33,898 nucleotides of DNA from a virus. Below the pieces are notes generated by a model that saw nothing but the letters and a program-made list of their open reading frames with translations, searched no databases and was not told the DNA's origin. Positions 18,049 through 25,633 of the stretch are shown here, piece by piece (position 1 is the stretch's first letter; every line of letters starts with the position of its first letter). Where the stretch lies: IMG/VR virus record IMGVR_UViG_3300032092_000127, positions 1 to 33,898 of that record. One strand, given 5' to 3'. The position numbers were made by a program, and so were the translations under genes.

Positions 18049-18453
18049 TCACTTGTTAGAGGGTTTACGGACGGTGATGGCGTACTTCCGGTCTTCCTGC
18101 AAACCAACGGGGTGCAGGTTAGGGTTTTCGTCAAGGAACTGCCGCATGTTCGCGATGTGGATACGCTGCTCCAGTAAGAACGGTGCGTCCTGCTCCTTGA
18201 TGAATTTGTACATGGACTCCCAGTCGGTTGTCCAAAACCGCGACTTAATCCGTCGCGTGACGGTGCCTTCCACAGTGCGAAGGCTATCGACATTCTGGTC
18301 GTTGCAGAGCTTGAGCAAGCGTTCGCTTACCAGCTCCAGCTTGTCTTTCAGGTCGCTGACAACCTGCTTATGTTCCTCCTCTTTTTCGTCAATCGCTGTA
18401 CGAATGCGACGGTAAACCGACACCAGCTTGTCAGCTGGGATATCCTCGTCCAT
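18049..18453 (-). CDS. Conserved coiled-coil phage protein, unknown function
   Basis: 134 residues with the strong ribosome site AAGGAGCAAACC before ATG. The first gene after promoter P4. Residues about 10-50 are a charged coiled coil (I-D-E-K-E-E-E-H-K ... L-E-L-V-S-E-R-L-L-K-L-C). The second half contains S-L-R-T-V-E-G-T-V-T-R-R-I-K-S-R-F-W-T-T-D-W and M-R-Q-F-L-D-E-N-P-N-L. The shape (coiled coil, then compact domain) is like Gam-type nuclease inhibitors, but I see no decisive motif. It is probably an early protein, given its place at the head of the replication operon. Confidence 0.6.
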   Translation of the reverse strand: MDEDIPADKLVSVYRRIRTAIDEKEEEHKQVVSDLKDKLELVSERLLKLCNDQNVDSLRTVEGTVTRRIKSRFWTTDWESMYKFIKEQDAPFLLEQRIHIANMRQFLDENPNLHPVGLQEDRKYAITVRKPSNK

Positions 18454-18479
18454 GGTTTGCTCCTTGTGGTTGGGTAACC

Positions 18480-18508
18480 CGTATACCGCTTACACTATAC
18501 AGTGTCAA
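18480..18508 (-). promoter_or_regulatory. Promoter P4 with a 14-bp palindrome between its boxes
   Basis: On the minus strand TTGACA (18508-18503), a 17-base spacer and TATACG (18485-18480) form a near-consensus sigma70 promoter 27 bases before the start of the gene at 18453. The inverted repeat ACACT-ATAC-AGTGT (18492-18505 on the plus strand) fills the spacer and overlaps the -35 box, so a bound repressor would block RNA polymerase. Confidence 0.75.
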
Positions 18509-18512
18509 CAAT

Positions 18513-20048
18513 CTACTGAAAGATTTTCCGGTACAGGTCGATCACTCGTTCGTGGTTCGTGATGTTGCCGCGAAGCATGTTGTACACGTGTGACTCGGCT
18601 TCGCTGCCTCGGATGTGCACGATGGTCATGGCGTTCTTCTGGCCGGGGCGGTTGATACGGGCGTTGGCTTGCAGGTAGGTTTCCACTGACGTCACAGGTG
18701 CGTACCAGATGATTGTGTCTGCCGCCGTAAGGGTAAGCCCGTGGCTGGCCGCCTGCGGCTGGATGATTAAGACGTGGGGGTCTTTGGTGTTCTGGAACTG
18801 GTCAATCAGCGTTGCGCGTTTGTTTACGGATACGCTGCCATTGATAACGCCACAGTTGATTCCCTTTTTTTCTAGGTGCGCCCGCAGAAGCTCTATGGTG
18901 TGAGTGAACGGCACAAAGACCAGCACTTTGTGGCTTGCTTCCTCGATGACTTCCAGCACGGCGTTCAGCCGGTTAGACACGTCGAACTCTAGCACCTCAC
19001 CCTTGTCAGTGTAGACAGCGCCCCCGCTGATCTGGAGCAGCTTGTTCATTTTGACCGCTGCGTTGACGGCGCTGACTTCCTCGCCCGCCGCTTCTAGAAT
19101 CATGTCGTTGCGCAGGTGGCTGTAGTATTTAGCCTGCTGGGGGGTCAGCGGCGCATCACGGTCCACATAGGTGACTTCCGGCAGGTCGAGACAGTCTTTC
19201 CTCTCGAACCGGATAGCCGGTTGCAGGACATTATGAACGATCCTCGGGGCTTCAGGTTTGGGTGCCCATTTGAACTTCGTCACAGGGTACATCGTGCTGA
19301 AGCGGAAGTGCGTGTAGTATTTCGGGGTACCTTCCGGATTGACCAGCTTACCCAGCCCGTACGCGTCCAGTGGAGATTGTGCTGCTGGCGTACCAGTAAG
19401 CATCCACAGGCGTGGGTCCGTGTGCTTCAGTATCTTGTGCAGAAGTTTCCAACGGTTGGTGGTAGCCGTCTTGTACGCCGACGCCTCGTCCACGACGATA
19501 AGGTCAAACCCGCCCGCCATAATCTCGTCCAGCACGGTGGCCACGCCGTCAAAGTTGATGACGACGAACTCGGACCCGGCTTGAATGATCTTGCTCCGCT
19601 GCTTCGCAGCCCCATGCGCCACGCTGCACGACCGGTGCATGGCAAACTTGAACAGGTCCTGCTGCCATGCGGACTTCATGATCGACAGCGGACACAGCAC
19701 AAGGACGCGCTTAATCAGCCCCCTCTTCATCAGGTAGTCGGCGGCCCAGATGACGCTGGCGGTCTTACCCGTACCCTGCTCGTTGAAGCAGAACGCACGC
19801 CTGCGAAGTGACAAGAAAGACGCTGTGGTCTTCTGGTGCTCAAACGGCGTGAACTTACCCGTCCACTGATAATCCCGTAAGATGGGTGAAGGGGGATTGA
19901 AGCCCAGCGTTGCCAGCTTCTCGGCTTCTTTCTGCCCCCAATGTACCAGCACACCGTTGCGGGTGTGGGCGCTCTTTGTTACTACAGATGTAATGACAGA
20001 CGGGTCATCGGCACTGACAAGCAGCGCTTTGTTATCAATAATTTGCAC
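18513..20048 (-). CDS. SNF2-family DNA helicase/ATPase
   Basis: 511 residues from GTG at 20048, placed by the ribosome site AGGAG seven bases upstream. Superfamily II motifs in order: F-E-H-Q (69-72, Q-like), N-E-Q-G-T-G-K-T (89-96, Walker A), V-V-D-E-A-S (185-190, Walker B), L-T-G-T-P (217-221), then in the second RecA-like domain I-I-Q-P-Q-A-A-S-H-G-L (428-438) and Q-A-N-A-R-I-N-R-P-G-Q (460-470, motif VI). This is a minimal SNF2 enzyme of the kind many phages carry in the replication region, likely moving along DNA to remodel forks or displace proteins. Last gene of the P3 operon. Confidence 0.9.
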   Translation of the reverse strand: MQIIDNKALLVSADDPSVITSVVTKSAHTRNGVLVHWGQKEAEKLATLGFNPPSPILRDYQWTGKFTPFEHQKTTASFLSLRRRAFCFNEQGTGKTASVIWAADYLMKRGLIKRVLVLCPLSIMKSAWQQDLFKFAMHRSCSVAHGAAKQRSKIIQAGSEFVVINFDGVATVLDEIMAGGFDLIVVDEASAYKTATTNRWKLLHKILKHTDPRLWMLTGTPAAQSPLDAYGLGKLVNPEGTPKYYTHFRFSTMYPVTKFKWAPKPEAPRIVHNVLQPAIRFERKDCLDLPEVTYVDRDAPLTPQQAKYYSHLRNDMILEAAGEEVSAVNAAVKMNKLLQISGGAVYTDKGEVLEFDVSNRLNAVLEVIEEASHKVLVFVPFTHTIELLRAHLEKKGINCGVINGSVSVNKRATLIDQFQNTKDPHVLIIQPQAASHGLTLTAADTIIWYAPVTSVETYLQANARINRPGQKNAMTIVHIRGSEAESHVYNMLRGNITNHERVIDLYRKIFQ

Positions 20049-20066
20049 TAGTTTGCTCCTAGCTCG

Positions 20067-20357
20067 TTACTTCTTTTTGCGCTCTCGTGCGCTGGTCTCC
20101 GACACAAGGTTACCTTTGTTGTCCCGCTTGAATGAGCGGTTGGCCCCTCGGCCTTCCACCCGGAGTCCATCGCTGCTGCTGCCACCCTTGTCTAGCGCTT
20201 TGACGTGAGCAACGTCCTTGCCGTCACCCTTCTTGACCTTGCCGGCCTTCATCAGCTTGGCGCGGGCGGCGTTACGGGCAGCGCGGTTCTTCTTCTGCTC
20301 GGGAGTGCCTTGGTATTTGAAGTACTCGTCGCGGTAGTCACGTATTTTTCTGGGCAT
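20067..20357 (-). CDS. Small HNH-like basic protein
   Basis: 96 residues from ATG at 20357, chosen for its GGAG ribosome site; an upstream ATG at 20375 lacks one. Very basic N-terminus (R-K-I-R-D-Y-R-D-E-Y, then K-K-N-R-A-A-R-N-A-A-R-A-K). The core G-K-D-V-A-H-V-K-A-L-D-K-G-G, followed by N-R-S-F-K-R-D, matches the layout of small HNH nucleases (D-x-x-H, spacer, S/N-x-N) although the zinc-ribbon cysteines are missing. It could be a structure-specific or homing-type nuclease, or an inactive DNA-binding relative. Overlaps its upstream neighbour by 20 bases. Confidence 0.55.
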   Translation of the reverse strand: MPRKIRDYRDEYFKYQGTPEQKKNRAARNAARAKLMKAGKVKKGDGKDVAHVKALDKGGSSSDGLRVEGRGANRSFKRDNKGNLVSETSARERKKK

Positions 20358-20544
20358 CTTCGATCTCCTTTGCATCGAAGTACGGGGCCATCAGCGTGAC
20401 GATACCCCCTGTGGCAAGTGATTTTGCTTCTACCACATCCCCGACGGTACCAATAGTTCTGCTATGCACGTACAAATAGCCATGCTTATCGGCCCGCGAC
20501 TGGTGGTAGTTGTCAAGGCTTGCCTTCAGGCTCAGAAGTTGCAT
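20338..20544 (-). CDS. Small protein, unknown function
   Basis: 68 residues from ATG at 20544, which overlaps the stop of the Cas4-like gene by one base (TGATG) and has GGAGG five bases upstream; this start is preferred over the longer frame beginning at 20598. Begins M-Q-L-L-S-L-K-A-S-L-D-N-Y and has a beta-rich middle (Y-L-Y-V-H-S-R-T-I-G-T-V-G-D-V-V). No family recognised. Tight coupling with the nuclease gene suggests co-expression. Confidence 0.65.
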   Translation of the reverse strand: MQLLSLKASLDNYHQSRADKHGYLYVHSRTIGTVGDVVEAKSLATGGIVTLMAPYFDAKEIEDAQKNT

Positions 20545-21206
20545 CAGCGCCTCCGTGGCCGCCAATGTTCGCAGGTTTGAACCGGACACCATCCGCATAG
20601 CGCGCTAGACTTAGCGTTCCACACACCGTTGTTCATTGCGTCTGACAAGTTTTCCAGTTGGGTGTCAAACACGCCCATGTAAGCAGCCAAGCTCTCTCGT
20701 TGATGGGTCTTCCTCGGCATTTCCTGACTGACAACGTACAGCAGTGCGGAGTTGATGGTCTCCACCTTGGGGAAGTGGATGAATACCGCACCGGCCAGCA
20801 GGTCCAGCTGCTTCATATCGGCGTACTTGGCGTTCTTGCCGGTCTTGTAGTCCACCAACCACGCCTTGCTGCCGTTCACGATGAGCAAGTCAGCGATGCC
20901 CCGGTACCAGACGTCCTTGTCGAAAAAGCCACAGGGCTTCATGTCGCTCGTTACGCCTATCTTGATCTCGGCGTATTTGGTGCCCTGCTTCTTCGCCAAT
21001 GGCTCCACGATGGGGCGCATAAATGCGAACTTTTCAGGGATGGGTGCCCCCTTCGTGATAAACAACTCAGCCGCTTCGTGGACGGCGGTCCCATAGTCAG
21101 CAGCTTCCCCCGGAGTATCCTTGACGTCCTTAGCCACCTTGAGGTGGTAGTACTTCTTCGGACACTGATCGAAGGTTTTGATGCTGCTATAGGACCACGC
21201 TGTCAT
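20544..21206 (-). CDS. Cas4/RecB-like PD-(D/E)XK nuclease with Fe-S cysteines
   Basis: 220 residues from ATG at 21206 (AAGG ribosome site; the ATG at 21260 lies inside the upstream gene). RecB-family motifs: G-T-A-V-H43-E, E80, G-I-A-D106-L, V-D119-Y-K121-T-G and Q133. One cysteine near the N-terminus (C15 in F-D-Q-C-P-K-K-Y-Y) and three at the end (C204-G-W-C207-x4-C212) match the 4Fe-4S cluster of Cas4 and AddB nucleases. It likely resects DNA ends in phage recombination or repair. No cas1, cas2 or repeat array is nearby, so a CRISPR role is not supported. Confidence 0.88.
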   Translation of the reverse strand: MTAWSYSSIKTFDQCPKKYYHLKVAKDVKDTPGEAADYGTAVHEAAELFITKGAPIPEKFAFMRPIVEPLAKKQGTKYAEIKIGVTSDMKPCGFFDKDVWYRGIADLLIVNGSKAWLVDYKTGKNAKYADMKQLDLLAGAVFIHFPKVETINSALLYVVSQEMPRKTHQRESLAAYMGVFDTQLENLSDAMNNGVWNAKSSALCGWCPVQTCEHWRPRRR

Positions 21207-21216
21207 TATTTTAGCC

Positions 21217-21825
21217 TTATCTCGACGTGCCTTGTAGTCGGTCTGAGACCAGCTTAGCATAACCGGCGATATCTACCCAGCTATCTAGGTGCGACGGGTT
21301 ACCCGTCAAAATACGACCGATCTTCGCGGCAATCATATCGAGAGCTTGAAGCTGGTCTGGGTATAGCTGCGTATCCTCACGCACCATCGCATTGTGGATC
21401 ACTTGCTTAAGCTTAATAGCGATGTCGGCGTTACGCATGAAGGCACCGTATTGCTCGGCCCGCTTGTCGAGGATTTGCTTAAGCTGCTCTTCCGCAACTG
21501 GCTCAGGCGCTATGCGCTCTCTGCCCTTACCGTTAGACAAGCTGTAGAGCAGCTCGGAGTGTTTCTCCCGTGCCTGTTCTTTAAGCTGTTCTGCTTGTTC
21601 CTTCGTAACACGTTGCATCTTATGCGGGCCTACAACCCTTGGACGCACCACGTTGTCGTCGTTTTCGGACTCCGGCTCCGCCTGCACTTTCGCTAACATA
21701 CCCTTACGGATATTCCATGCGTGGCCGTAGTTCACATTCGCAATCCTTGCAACTTCGGCGGTGCTGTGACCATCCGCAAACAACTTGCGCGCGTGATCGC
21801 TCTTAGTTTTCGTGACCTTCTTCAT
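21217..21825 (-). CDS. HTH domain fused to a DUF6378-like domain
   Basis: 202 residues from ATG at 21825 (AGGAG seven bases upstream). Residues about 8-42 form a resolvase-like helix-turn-helix (A-R-K-L-F-A-D-G-H-S-T-A-E-V-A-R-I-A-N-V). A charged linker follows (about 45-115). The C-terminal part (about 118-198) has R-A-E-Q-Y-G near its start, then L-Y-P-D-Q-L-Q-A-L-D-M-I-A-A-K-I-G-R-I-L-T-G-N and D-S-W-V-D-I-A-G-Y, which matches the DUF6378 pattern of small phage proteins as I recall it. Role unknown; DNA targeting by the N-terminal domain is inferred. Confidence 0.7.
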   Translation of the reverse strand: MKKVTKTKSDHARKLFADGHSTAEVARIANVNYGHAWNIRKGMLAKVQAEPESENDDNVVRPRVVGPHKMQRVTKEQAEQLKEQAREKHSELLYSLSNGKGRERIAPEPVAEEQLKQILDKRAEQYGAFMRNADIAIKLKQVIHNAMVREDTQLYPDQLQALDMIAAKIGRILTGNPSHLDSWVDIAGYAKLVSDRLQGTSR

Positions 21826-21835
21826 TTGCTTGCTC

Positions 21836-22624
21836 CTACTTGAGGTTGCCACCGGACTTTAGAATGTCACCATCATAGGTGTACGTGCCGGTGTGGGTTA
21901 GACGGATGAACGGGTGGGCATTGATTTTGCCGCCGTGCTTCCGCCAAAGTTCGCAAAAGTGATAATCCTCGGACAGCAACGCTCCGCTGTCGTCGATACT
22001 TGTTGCGAAAAACTCATGGGTCAGGGGCTTGGCATACTCCCCCTTCTCCGGATCAAAGAATGACGATACCCGATAGGTGGGCACATGCGGAGCAAGCTCC
22101 TCAAAAACACGGCGTTTGATGAGCATGAAGCCCGTGCCGCCGTGGCGTACCTCGATGAAGCCGTCGTCATCCGTCTCTTGGTGGCTGTTGCCCACCATGT
22201 TGAACACAAACGCGCCAGCGTGGTCGTGCAGGTCGTTCTTGCCCTCACGCGCTGCCTTCTTGACGCTCTCCCAGTTCACTTCCTTCTTGGGATAGATACC
22301 GCACGCGATGTCCTTGTCTCCCGCTAACAGCATAGCCACAGCGTTCTGATCGAAGCCAATGTCGGCGTCGATGAACATCAGGTAGTCGATCTCCTTCTCA
22401 AGGAAGACACGCGCCAGTTCGTTGCGGGCACGGGTGATGAGGCTCTCGTTGGTGATCTGGCACCAGAAGATATTCACCCCCACTTCGCGCATCTTGGCCA
22501 TCGTGAAGAGCAAGCCCTGCACGTAAGCCCCAGTGCACATGCCACCGTACATGGGTGTCGCCACCATGATGCTGGGGATTTTATAATCCGGGTCCACCGG
22601 CTTCACTTTCACTTCATCACTCAC
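21836..22624 (-). CDS. GT-A type glycosyltransferase
   Basis: 262 residues from GTG at 22624, which forms a GTGA overlap with the upstream gene and has GGAG eight bases before it. Nucleotide-sugar binding features: I-M-V-A-T-P-M-Y near 19-26, T-R-A-R-N-E-L (64-70) and F-I-D86-A-D88-I-G-F, the DxD metal-binding motif. Further on, H-G-G-T-G-F-M-L-I is typical of the acceptor-side loop. Probable transfer of a sugar to phage DNA, a virion protein or a host surface molecule; the acceptor cannot be read from sequence. The methyltransferase two genes upstream is a likely partner. Confidence 0.82.
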   Translation of the reverse strand: MSDEVKVKPVDPDYKIPSIMVATPMYGGMCTGAYVQGLLFTMAKMREVGVNIFWCQITNESLITRARNELARVFLEKEIDYLMFIDADIGFDQNAVAMLLAGDKDIACGIYPKKEVNWESVKKAAREGKNDLHDHAGAFVFNMVGNSHQETDDDGFIEVRHGGTGFMLIKRRVFEELAPHVPTYRVSSFFDPEKGEYAKPLTHEFFATSIDDSGALLSEDYHFCELWRKHGGKINAHPFIRLTHTGTYTYDGDILKSGGNLK

Positions 22625-22806
22625 TTGGATTGCTCCTTCTTATGGGCGTAAACTTGCCGCGCAGCGGCGGAGAGAGTCACACCGAAATGCTTGGCGATCA
22701 CCTCAAAGGGCTCGCCAGCTACGTACATATCCCAAACTTCTTGCCGCCTTCCGGGCGTCCACCAGCCGGCAGGTTTGCGTGGGCGTGTAACGATGTTGCC
22801 TGTCAC
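22621..22806 (-). CDS. Small GcrA-like helix-turn-helix peptide
   Basis: 61 residues from GTG at 22806 in a GTGA overlap with the methyltransferase gene; no clear ribosome site, so translation probably depends on coupling. W-W-T-P-G-R-R-Q-E-V-W-D-M-Y-V-A-G-E-P-F-E-V-I-A-K-H-F-G-V-T resembles in layout the N-terminal DNA-binding part of the GcrA cell-cycle regulator (W-T...L-W...G-x-S-x-x-x-I-A...G-V-T). It could regulate phage or host genes. The likeness is by eye only. Confidence 0.6.
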   Translation of the reverse strand: MTGNIVTRPRKPAGWWTPGRRQEVWDMYVAGEPFEVIAKHFGVTLSAAARQVYAHKKEQSK

Positions 22807-23402
22807 TTCTTACGCACCGCAAACTGATGACCTATGTGAACAATGTCAAGCCCTTCAGCGAAAGTATTCACAAAGAAGTCCACCGCCAAGCGAGGGCGGT
22901 GCAAGATGTCTCGGCTCTCACCCCACAGATAATCGTCGAACACCATGAGGCCACCCTGCTTCAGCAGCGGCCACGCCATACACGCATCAGTCAGCACATC
23001 CTTGGCAACATGGCTGCCGTCGATGTAGATAAAGTCGAAAGTCGGGTGGTCTTCGAAAGCCTCCACCAACCAGTAAGCGAGGTGCTGGATGGACCTGCCT
23101 TTGAGTTTATGGACGTAGACTTTGTTTTCTTCCTCCACAATGTTGGTATTGTGGTCGAACCGATCTTCGGCCCCGCTAAGCTCTCCGTTCTTATGCTCCT
23201 CACTGCCTTTCCATGTGTCGATGCAGTAGATATCCGCAGGGGCTTCGCCAGAAATCATGTTCTCGGCCATCCAGACCATGCTGCGGCCCTCAAAAGAACC
23301 GACCTCAAGAAACCGCTGCCGCTCCGGCAGCAAGCTCTTTAGCTGCTCCCACACAGGGATGTTGTGGCTGAACCAGTCTTGCGTGAATTTGTATTCGGTC
23401 AT
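22803..23402 (-). CDS. Class I SAM-dependent methyltransferase
   Basis: 199 residues, with AAGGAGAAAGCAA before the ATG. Motif I is F-L-E33-V-G-S-F-E-G-R, the acidic residue after strand 2 is in Y-C-I-D-T-W (59-64), and I-Y-I-D-G-S-H (125-131) with F-D-D-Y (155-158) matches the Methyltransf_24 group, which often acts on sugars or small molecules. It overlaps both neighbours by four bases, in one run with an HTH peptide and a glycosyltransferase. Substrate unknown. Confidence 0.82.
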   Translation of the reverse strand: MTEYKFTQDWFSHNIPVWEQLKSLLPERQRFLEVGSFEGRSMVWMAENMISGEAPADIYCIDTWKGSEEHKNGELSGAEDRFDHNTNIVEEENKVYVHKLKGRSIQHLAYWLVEAFEDHPTFDFIYIDGSHVAKDVLTDACMAWPLLKQGGLMVFDDYLWGESRDILHRPRLAVDFFVNTFAEGLDIVHIGHQFAVRKK

Positions 23403-23593
23403 TTGCTTTCTCCTTTGTTGGTGTGCTTCGCCTTCAAGACGTCTTTGTAGTAGCCCTCGGCTAGCCAGATTATGTCTTTCAGAAAGTCGGCTGCAATAAT
23501 CCAGTCTGTATCCAGCAGTTTGACGAAGTCTGAACCTACGACTCGCCCTTCTTCGCCGTCCCAGCGGAACCTGAGTTTAATCTCACCCGCCAT
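23399..23593 (-). CDS. Small protein, unknown function
   Basis: 64 residues with ribosome site GGGAGCAAGCT. Overlaps the polymerase gene by 11 bases and the methyltransferase by four (ATGA). Begins M-A-G-E-I-K-L-R-F-R-W-D-G-E-E-G; middle D-F-V-K-L-L-D-T-D-W-I-I-A-A-D-F-L-K-D-I-I-W. A beta-hairpin followed by amphipathic helices seems likely. No family recognised. Confidence 0.65.
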   Translation of the reverse strand: MAGEIKLRFRWDGEEGRVVGSDFVKLLDTDWIIAADFLKDIIWLAEGYYKDVLKAKHTNKGESK

Positions 23594-25403
23594 AGCTTGC
23601 TCCCATCTTGCTCTCGCAGTTTAACGGCAACGCCGCTGCCCACTTCGGGCGGATACGCATACACTGCTCAACGAACGCACGCGCTTCGTTAGCTTCCTCC
23701 TGCGGTGCTACCACCACCACGCTATCGTGGACGGTCATGGCTACCTTGTACCTCCGGGCGATCATCAACATCTGGTTGGCGATGATGATGCGGGCCAAGG
23801 CTTGGCAGATATTCTCGACCATCTTGCCGCCGTATATCCGCGTAGGGATAACAGCTTTGCCCTTCTTGGTGTCGTAGACCAGCTCCACTTTCCCTTTCTC
23901 GTCCCGATGCGGGCGCAAGTTGGGGTAACGCAGCTTGAGGCCGTTGGGGAGCGTGACGCCGTCGCTTATCTTCAGCACATCAGGCTCACCGACCGGAGAC
24001 GTCATTCCACGACTAATAGCTATTAGGGCTGCCTGCGCCTGTTGCCACAGCTGCGGGATACGCGGGTATGTGGCCCGGTAGACGTGGATGATGCGCTCAC
24101 ATTCCTCTAGCTCCAGCGTCACACCGAACGTCTTCAGCTGCGCTTGGAACTTCTTGGCACCCATGCCGTAGCCTGCACCTAGAATGGTAGTCTTACCCAC
24201 GAACCGCTGCGAGTCAGTAACTTCGTCCACTGGTACGCCGTAGATGGATGACGCCATGATCTTGTAGACGTCCTCACCCTTGTAGAACGCCGCAACCAAG
24301 TCCCACTGCCCAGCCAGCCACGCCAAGGTGCGCGCTTCGACTTGGCTGGAGTCGCAGTCGATAATCACGTAGCCGGGAGGTGCCTTGATGGCTTTCTTCA
24401 GCGGTGACTTGCGCGGCAGGTTCTGGAGGTTGACCTTATCGTCGCCGCCGAACCGCCCAGTGTGGGCTGCGTAGTAGCGCAGCGGCACAGGTAAGGTGCC
24501 ACGCTCAGCGATCTTGATGAACCGCTCGGTCCGGGTCTCTTCCAACGTAGACTTTACCCCCAGCCGCGCAGCGACAATGGCCTGCACCTGTGGGTTCTCA
24601 TGCTCCAGCAGTTCCTTAAACGCCTCGTCGTTCTTGGCGAAGGCATGGGTCTCCTTGCCCGTCGTTGGGCTAATCTTCATAGGTGGAACAACGCCGTGGA
24701 AGGTTAGCAACTCTGCTAACTTAGGATTGCTCATCAGGTCGGCCTTCTCATAGTTGAGCTTGGCCATGAGAGCTTCCTTGTGCGCCTGCACCTCGGCCAA
24801 GTGTAACCCCAAATCGGCCTTTTCGAGATACAGAACCGGCTCGGTGAACATACGCATGGTCAGGTCGATCAGCCGCAGCTCCTCCTTGGGGAACCCGTCT
24901 GTCAGCTTCATCGCCAGCTTGTACGTCATCTCGGTATCGTTGACGCAGTAGTTGCCGTAGGTCGCCAGTTCTTCCGGCGTGAAGTCCAGCCGGCGCTTGC
25001 CCAGCGCGTTGATAACCTCGGTGCCCTTGACGCCCAGCCCGTACCGCTCGGCAGCTTTGGCTAGGCTGTTACCCGCATCAGGTCCGTCGATAGCCCGCAG
25101 CATGGACAGGGTATCCACAATGCGCTTGGGTCGGATGTCGAACCGCCAGTTCATGATGGCCATATCGAACATCGCGTTGTGCGCGATGGCGATGCTGTTG
25201 GCCCAGTCGAACCTATCCAGCCAAGCCTTGGTCTGCTTGGCTGTGCCGGAGAACCACTGCGCCGGCTCGTCGTCCACCTTTACGGATACGCCGATAGCCT
25301 CAAAGCGCGAGTCACGGACATACTCCTCCGTTGTGATCTTCGACAGGCTGAACTGCTGGCTGTAGTAGGTCTCGAAGTCGATGGTGAGGACGCTCATTCG
25401 CAT
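23583..25403 (-). CDS. polA: Family A DNA polymerase with 3'-5' exonuclease domain, Leu at the 762 position
   Basis: 606 residues from ATG at 25403, two bases after the upstream stop; a longer form from 25451 has a better ribosome-site match but lies inside the neighbouring gene, and homologues I recall begin at M-S-V/I-L-T-I-D-F-E. Exonuclease motifs: D9-F-E11, N76-A-M-F-D80 and Y152-C-V-N-D156. Polymerase motif A is D349-C-D351-S-S-Q-V-E-A-R, motif B R400-F-V-G-K404-T-T-I-L408-G-A-G-Y412-G and motif C V-H559-D560-S561. No 5' nuclease domain. The residue equivalent to E. coli Pol I Phe762 is Leu408, and the usual His-Asp-Glu of motif C is His-Asp-Ser; both are known in phage enzymes. It is the replicative polymerase of the phage. 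Confidence 0.95.
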   Translation of the reverse strand: MRMSVLTIDFETYYSQQFSLSKITTEEYVRDSRFEAIGVSVKVDDEPAQWFSGTAKQTKAWLDRFDWANSIAIAHNAMFDMAIMNWRFDIRPKRIVDTLSMLRAIDGPDAGNSLAKAAERYGLGVKGTEVINALGKRRLDFTPEELATYGNYCVNDTEMTYKLAMKLTDGFPKEELRLIDLTMRMFTEPVLYLEKADLGLHLAEVQAHKEALMAKLNYEKADLMSNPKLAELLTFHGVVPPMKISPTTGKETHAFAKNDEAFKELLEHENPQVQAIVAARLGVKSTLEETRTERFIKIAERGTLPVPLRYYAAHTGRFGGDDKVNLQNLPRKSPLKKAIKAPPGYVIIDCDSSQVEARTLAWLAGQWDLVAAFYKGEDVYKIMASSIYGVPVDEVTDSQRFVGKTTILGAGYGMGAKKFQAQLKTFGVTLELEECERIIHVYRATYPRIPQLWQQAQAALIAISRGMTSPVGEPDVLKISDGVTLPNGLKLRYPNLRPHRDEKGKVELVYDTKKGKAVIPTRIYGGKMVENICQALARIIIANQMLMIARRYKVAMTVHDSVVVVAPQEEANEARAFVEQCMRIRPKWAAALPLNCESKMGASYGG

Positions 25404-25405
25404 GA

Positions 25406-25633
25406 CTACCCGTGCATCTGCGCTAGTGCGGCGTTTGATTTCTGTAGCCATGTATTCACCTTCTGAAATGCGCCTAGCTCGTCCACGGCTTCGATTATGC
25501 TACGCGCCGTGTACACGGGGGGCCTGTGTTCCCCCTCCGGATGCACGGCGACGATGGTCCACCGGCCTTCCTGCTTAGTGAAGTAGACGTAGAAGAAGGG
25601 CTCGTTCTCGCTAGGGTATACTGCTGGTTGCAT
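25406..25633 (-). CDS. Small protein with V-D-E-L-G-A-F motif (paralogue of gene at 31111)
   Basis: 75 residues from ATG at 25633; AGGAGG lies 12 bases upstream inside the preceding small gene, a little far. Beta-rich first half (F-F-Y-V-Y-F-T-K-Q, W-T-I-V-A-V-H) followed by A-R-S-I-I-E-A-V-D-E-L-G-A-F-Q-K-V-N-T-W-L. The same ending (A-V-D-E-L-G-A-F-x-x-V-x-x-W-L) closes the 105-residue protein at 31111-31428. Overlaps the preceding membrane-peptide gene by 23 bases. Function unknown. Confidence 0.65.
   Translation of the reverse strand: MQPAVYPSENEPFFYVYFTKQEGRWTIVAVHPEGEHRPPVYTARSIIEAVDELGAFQKVNTWLQKSNAALAQMHG

Noticed and set aside
20658-21257. 199-codon plus-strand frame opposite the Cas4-like nuclease
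   Set aside because: Antisense shadow; the minus-strand frame carries all catalytic and cysteine motifs.
22827-23342. 171-codon plus-strand frame opposite the methyltransferase gene
   Set aside because: Antisense to a gene with clear methyltransferase motifs; no ribosome site and no recognisable domain.
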